From: Microbacterium sp.
GTDB lineage: Bacteria; Actinomycetota; Actinomycetes; Actinomycetales; Microbacteriaceae
Direction: 5' to 3'
Assembly (NCBI GenBank): GCA_029267645.1
Contig: JAJUIM010000064.1
Span: forward strand, 1 to 8,793
Length of the DNA stretch: 8,793 nt
Shown piece by piece: positions 5,725 through 8,793 of this stretch; positions within the stretch are counted from its first letter, which is position 1, and the number at the start of each line of letters is the position of its first letter. A program made the position numbers and the translations under genes. The notes under the pieces are model-generated. The model had not been told where the DNA came from, ran no database searches, and was given only the letters and a program-made list of their open reading frames with translations.

Positions 5725-7737
5725 GTGACCAGATTCCGCCGAACCCTCATCGCGGGCGCCGCCGCCTGCGCCCTCGCCCTCTCGCCCGCCGTCGCCCTCG
5801 CGGCGCAGCCGGGCGAGATCGACCCCATCTACGACGCCGCGGACGGCGCGCCCTTCGACATGTCGGTCGCGGGCACGTTCGAGACCGGCCTCTTCGACGC
5901 GGGCGCGAGCGAGATCGTGCAGGCGCACGGAGACCGCCTGTTCTCGATCAACGCCGCGGCCGGCTCCGTCTCGGTCATCGACATGGCGGATCCGGCGGCC
6001 ATGTCCGAGCTGTTCCGCATCGAGTCGTCGGGCGGCGTCGCCAACTCGGTCGCGATCCGCGAGGACGGCCTTGGCGTCGTCGCGCTCGAGGATGCCGCCG
6101 ACAAGACGGCGCCGGGGCGCCTGCTGTTCTTCGACGCGAACGCCGACGAGCCGGTCCTGCTCGGCGAGGTGACGGTCGGGTCCCTGCCCGACATGGTGAC
6201 CGTCTCGCCCGACGGCGCGTACGCCGTCGTCGCGAACGAGGGCGAGCCGGCCGACGACTTCTCGAGCGACCCGGAGGGATCCGTCGGCGTCGTCGCGCTG
6301 CCGTCGGACGTCGCGGCACCGGCGCAGGCCGACGTACGCACGGCCGACTTCCACGACTTCGAGGGCGTCGAGCTCGACGAGACCGTGCGCGACGCGTTCG
6401 GCCCGATCCTCGACGAGACGAAGCCGCGCGCGACGAACTGGGAGCCCGAGTACATCACGGTCGTGGGCGGCACCGCCTACGCGGCCCTGCAGGAGGCGAA
6501 CGCCGTCGCGGTCGTCGACCTCGCCTCGGCCACCGTGACCGACGTCTGGGGGCTCGGCTTCATCGACCGCGGCACGGTGCCGCTCGACGCGTCCGACCGG
6601 GATCCCGAGGACGCGCCCGAGATCAACATCGCGACGTACGAGGGGCTGTACGGCGTGCCGATGCCCGACGGGATCCAGTCGTTCGAGGTCGACGGCGAGG
6701 CGTACCTCGTGACGGCCAACGAGGGCGACGCGCGCGAGTGGGGCGACTACGTCGAGCCCGCCCGCGTGAAGGATCTCGGCACGGAGGACGCCCCCGGCAC
6801 GGCGCCGCTGTGCGAGAACCTCGCCGGGTACGCCGACGACGCGGCCCTCGGCCGCCTCGAGGTCACGACCGAGATGGGGCTCGACGAGGCACAGGGCTGC
6901 TACAGCGAGCTGTACACCTACGGCGGCCGCTCGTTCTCGATCTACACGACGTCCGGCGAGCTCGTCTTCGACTCGGGCGCGGAGTTCGAGGAGCTCACGG
7001 CGCGGCTGAGCGCCGAGACGCCGCTCGTGTTCAACTCGGGCCACGACGACAACGAGGCCGAGAGCCGCAGCGACGCGAAGGGCGTCGAGCCCGAGAACCT
7101 CACGATCGGCGAGGTCGACGGCCGCACCTACGCCTTCATCGGCTTCGAGCGCCTGTCGGGGGTCGTCGTCTACGACATCACCGACCCGGCCGCGCCGAGC
7201 TACGTCGAGTACATCAACAACCGGCAGTTCGACACGAGCCTGGCGGAGGAGTACGCCGCGCTCGAGGAGCAGGGCGCGTCGGCCGACGAGCTCGCCGCGC
7301 TCGTGAACTCGGTCGGCGACCTCGGCCCCGAGGGCCTCGACTTCATCGCTGCCGAGGCGTCGCCCACGGGGATCCCGATGGTCGCGGTCGGCAACGAGGT
7401 GAGCGGCACGACGACGCTCTACACGCTCGACGGCGCGCCCACGGCGGAGCCGACGCCCGAGCCGGCTCCCGAGCCGACGGAGGAGCCGACCGAGACGCCC
7501 GAGCCCGAGCCGACGTCCGCGCCCACCGAGGAGCCGACCGAGGACCCCGCACCGTCCGAGACGCCGTCGGAGGCGCCCGCGCCGTCCGAGGATCCCACGG
7601 TCGACCCGTCGGCGCCCGCCGACAAGGATCCGCTCGCGCCCACGGGCGGCGAGGTCGTGTGGGGCGTCGGGCTCGTCGCTGCAGCGCTCCTGGCCGCGGG
7701 GCTGACCGTCGTCGGGCTGCGCCGCAACCGGGCGTAA
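5725..7737 (+). CDS. Cell-wall-anchored choice-of-anchor I family protein
   Basis: A 670-residue exported protein. Signal peptide 1-26 has an ALA-AQ cleavage site. The body (about 45-568) shows family landmarks: LPDMVTVSPDG from 154, ANEGEP from 170, EPEYITVV from 240, ANEGDAREWGDY from 331, GRSFSIY, SRSDAKGVEPENL after His440-Asp441-Asp442, YAFIGFERLSGVVVYD, EGLDFI, and GNEVSGTTTLYTL from 556. These suggest a WD40/YVTN-like beta-propeller with acidic, possibly metal-binding loops. Cys363 and Cys392 are the only mature cysteines I see and may form a disulfide. A Glu/Pro/Thr stalk follows from about 571, then LAPTG at 637-641, a membrane helix and the tail RRNRA. The family has no settled activity; some members are annotated as alkaline phosphatase- or phytase-like. 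The Pho-box promoter and neighbour support phosphate acquisition, which is inference. GTG 5725 is chosen for the signal peptide. AGGAG sits only three bases before it, so leaderless initiation is plausible. Confidence 0.9.
   Translation: MTRFRRTLIAGAAACALALSPAVALAAQPGEIDPIYDAADGAPFDMSVAGTFETGLFDAGASEIVQAHGDRLFSINAAAGSVSVIDMADPAAMSELFRIESSGGVANSVAIREDGLGVVALEDAADKTAPGRLLFFDANADEPVLLGEVTVGSLPDMVTVSPDGAYAVVANEGEPADDFSSDPEGSVGVVALPSDVAAPAQADVRTADFHDFEGVELDETVRDAFGPILDETKPRATNWEPEYITVVGGTAYAALQEANAVAVVDLASATVTDVWGLGFIDRGTVPLDASDRDPEDAPEINIATYEGLYGVPMPDGIQSFEVDGEAYLVTANEGDAREWGDYVEPARVKDLGTEDAPGTAPLCENLAGYADDAALGRLEVTTEMGLDEAQGCYSELYTYGGRSFSIYTTSGELVFDSGAEFEELTARLSAETPLVFNSGHDDNEAESRSDAKGVEPENLTIGEVDGRTYAFIGFERLSGVVVYDITDPAAPSYVEYINNRQFDTSLAEEYAALEEQGASADELAALVNSVGDLGPEGLDFIAAEASPTGIPMVAVGNEVSGTTTLYTLDGAPTAEPTPEPAPEPTEEPTETPEPEPTSAPTEEPTEDPAPSETPSEAPAPSEDPTVDPSAPADKDPLAPTGGEVVWGVGLVAAALLAAGLTVVGLRRNRA
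7435..7620 (+). repeat. Glu/Pro/Thr/Ser stalk-coding low-complexity repeat (choice-of-anchor I gene)
   Basis: In-frame repeats of EPTPEP, PTEEP and PSE/PSD type precede the LAPTG motif. The stretch 7473-7494 matches 5313-5334 exactly, suggesting shared origin or gene conversion between the two stalks. Confidence 0.8.
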
Positions 7738-7749
7738 CAGCGCCGCGCT

Positions 7750-7788
7750 CGAGCGTCCCGCTCCCCGCCTGGGGGAGCGGGACGCTCG
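7750..7788 (+). terminator. Hairpin terminator after the choice-of-anchor I gene
   Basis: A perfect 17-base stem (7750-7766 with 7772-7788) with the five-base loop GCCTG, 12 bases after the TAA stop and without a T-run. It is the strongest inverted repeat in the window. It lies between two plus-strand genes and insulates the cytochrome b gene from the upstream transcript. Confidence 0.88.
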
Positions 7789-7822
7789 GCCACTTCGCAG
7801 CCGGACGTCCCAGGCCGATCGG

Positions 7823-7829
7823 TAAGAAT
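7823..7829 (+). promoter_or_regulatory. -10 element TAAGAAT for a leaderless cytochrome b-type mRNA
   Basis: TAAGAAT ends six bases before the GTG at 7836, so the expected transcription start coincides with the start codon. No Shine-Dalgarno sequence is present between them. No clear -35 is seen. Confidence 0.55.
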
Positions 7830-7835
7830 GATCGG

Positions 7836-8750
7836 GTGACATCCCCGCGCCCTCGACCGACCTGGCTCACCGTCGTGCAAGGGCTGTTCGGGGCGGCGGC
7901 GCTCGTGCTCCTCGCCTGGTGCGCGGTCTTCGTCGTCCGCGGCGCGCTGTCGACCGAGGCGATGCAGGGCTTCCTCGCCCGCTTCCCCGGGGCGGCGCCG
8001 CTTCCGGACGCCGCGACCCCCGGGATCCCCGCCTTCGTGTCGTGGACGCACTTCCTCAACGCGTTCTTCCTCGTGCTCATCGTGCGCACGGGGATCCGCG
8101 TGCGCACCGAGAAGCGCGCCGGCGGGCTGTGGTCGTCCAGGCGCGTGAAGAAGCGGCGCATGTCGCTCGCGCTGTGGGGACACATCGCCGTCGACTGCCT
8201 GTGGCTCGCGAACGGCGTCGTCTTCGTCGTGCTGCTGTTCGCCTCCGGGCACTGGATGCGCATCGTGCCGACGAGCTGGGAGGTCTTCCCGAACGCGCTT
8301 TCGGCCCTGCTGCAGTACGTCTCGCTCGACTGGCCCACCGAGAACACGTGGGTGAACTACAACGCCCTGCAGCAGCTGAGCTACTTCGCGATCGTGTTCC
8401 TCGCCTCGCCCGTCGCCGCGATCACGGGCTTCCGGCTGAGCGCCTTCTACCCCAAGCGCGCCGCGTGGCAGAAGGCGCTGCCCGAGACCCTCGCGAAGCG
8501 CCTGCACTTCCCCACCATGCTGTTCTTCGTGGCGTTCGTGATCGTGCACGTCGGCCTCGTCTTCGCGACGGGCGCGCTGCGCAACCTCAACCACATGTAC
8601 GGCGGATCCGACGAGGTGAACGGCGTCGGCTTCGGCATCTTCGCCGCCACCGTCGTGCTCATGGCCTTCGGCTGGTACGCCGCGAAGCGCGACGACTGGT
8701 GGGGCAGGATCGCCTCCAAGACGGGCGACGTGCGCATGATGAAGCGGTGA
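7836..8750 (+). CDS. Cytochrome b/b6 (b561-like) domain membrane protein
   Basis: A 304-residue integral membrane protein with about six helices: 10-34, 70-87, 113-137, 183-201, 228-248 and about 260-280. Histidines lie in or near helices at the right depth for two b-type hemes: His72 (SWTHFLNAF), His116 (LWGHIAVD), His224 (RLHFPT) and His238 (VIVHVGLVF). This resembles the diheme cytochrome b subunits that carry electrons between quinones and a periplasmic or extracytoplasmic oxidoreductase (formate dehydrogenase gamma, hydrogenase cytochrome b, thiosulfate reductase). No partner enzyme is in the window; the stop is 43 bases from its end, so a molybdopterin oxidoreductase could lie next. GTG 7836 is selected because it follows the -10 and starts just before the first helix. 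The frame is open further upstream, but only as a shadow of the previous gene. Confidence 0.85.
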   Translation: MTSPRPRPTWLTVVQGLFGAAALVLLAWCAVFVVRGALSTEAMQGFLARFPGAAPLPDAATPGIPAFVSWTHFLNAFFLVLIVRTGIRVRTEKRAGGLWSSRRVKKRRMSLALWGHIAVDCLWLANGVVFVVLLFASGHWMRIVPTSWEVFPNALSALLQYVSLDWPTENTWVNYNALQQLSYFAIVFLASPVAAITGFRLSAFYPKRAAWQKALPETLAKRLHFPTMLFFVAFVIVHVGLVFATGALRNLNHMYGGSDEVNGVGFGIFAATVVLMAFGWYAAKRDDWWGRIASKTGDVRMMKR

Positions 8751-8756
8751 CCCCGC

Positions 8757-8787
8757 CACGAAATGCGGAGATCTCACGAAATGCGGA
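8757..8787 (+). repeat. Direct repeat at the window edge
   Basis: CACGAAATGCGGA occurs at 8757-8769 and again at 8775-8787, a period of 18 bases, immediately after the cytochrome b stop. The sequence is AT-richer than its surroundings and continues past the edge. It may be part of an intergenic repeat family or a set of binding sites. Confidence 0.6.
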
Positions 8788-8793
8788 TCGAAA

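Noticed and set aside
5296..7620. The repetitive stalk regions considered as a CRISPR array or other non-coding tandem repeat
   Set aside because: The repeats are short, irregular and in frame, with no uniform repeat or spacer length, and they encode Pro/Glu/Thr stalks of anchored proteins.
6738..7835. Upstream open frame leading into the cytochrome b gene
   Set aside because: It is an out-of-frame, Arg-rich shadow of the choice-of-anchor I gene and crosses its terminator hairpin. The real protein starts at GTG 7836.
3616..7842. A 1408-codon open frame on the minus strand across both surface-protein genes and their spacers
   Set aside because: It is antisense to two clearly real genes, its product is low-complexity Arg/Ala/Val/Gly/Asp-rich with no domain, and long antisense openness follows from G/C-ending codons on the coding strand.

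Overview
The window reads as chromosomal DNA from a high-GC Gram-positive actinobacterium, most likely a member of the Microbacteriaceae. The main evidence is strongly G/C-biased third codon positions, LAPTG-type sortase signals, several promoters that seem to make leaderless mRNAs, and Pho-box-like GTTCACC repeats of the kind known from Streptomyces. Genes fill almost all of it. There is no phage, insertion sequence, CRISPR array, tRNA or rRNA, and no gene-free stretch longer than about 165 bases.

Left part (1-2072, minus strand): a two-gene arginine/ornithine catabolic operon. The first gene encodes a guanidino-group hydrolase usually annotated as dimethylargininase. Its residues fit the arginine dihydrolase (ArgZ/AgrE-type) subgroup better. 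It overlaps rocD (ornithine aminotransferase) by four bases (ATGA). Together they could turn arginine into ornithine and then glutamate semialdehyde.

A 163-base divergent spacer (2073-2235) leads to a plus-strand pair: a GNAT acetyltransferase, probably translated from a leaderless mRNA, and one base later a stand-alone CofE (coenzyme F420-0:gamma-L-glutamate ligase).

Centre (3512-7737): two large cell-surface proteins of nearly equal size and the same architecture: signal peptide, extracellular domain, Glu/Pro/Thr stalk, LAPTG motif, membrane anchor, basic tail. One is a UshA-like metallophosphatase/5'-nucleotidase. The other is a choice-of-anchor I beta-propeller protein of uncertain function. 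Each has its own promoter with GTTCACC-type 11-base repeats, and the spacing from the first repeat to the -10 element is 38 bases in both. This suggests a PhoP-controlled pair for phosphate scavenging at the cell wall. Each gene ends in a strong GC-rich hairpin terminator.

Right part (7738-8793): a six-helix, four-histidine cytochrome b-type membrane protein with a leaderless GTG start. The window ends in a short direct repeat that continues past the edge. Across the window the palindrome GGATCC occurs 24 times, far more than composition predicts and in all three codon phases.
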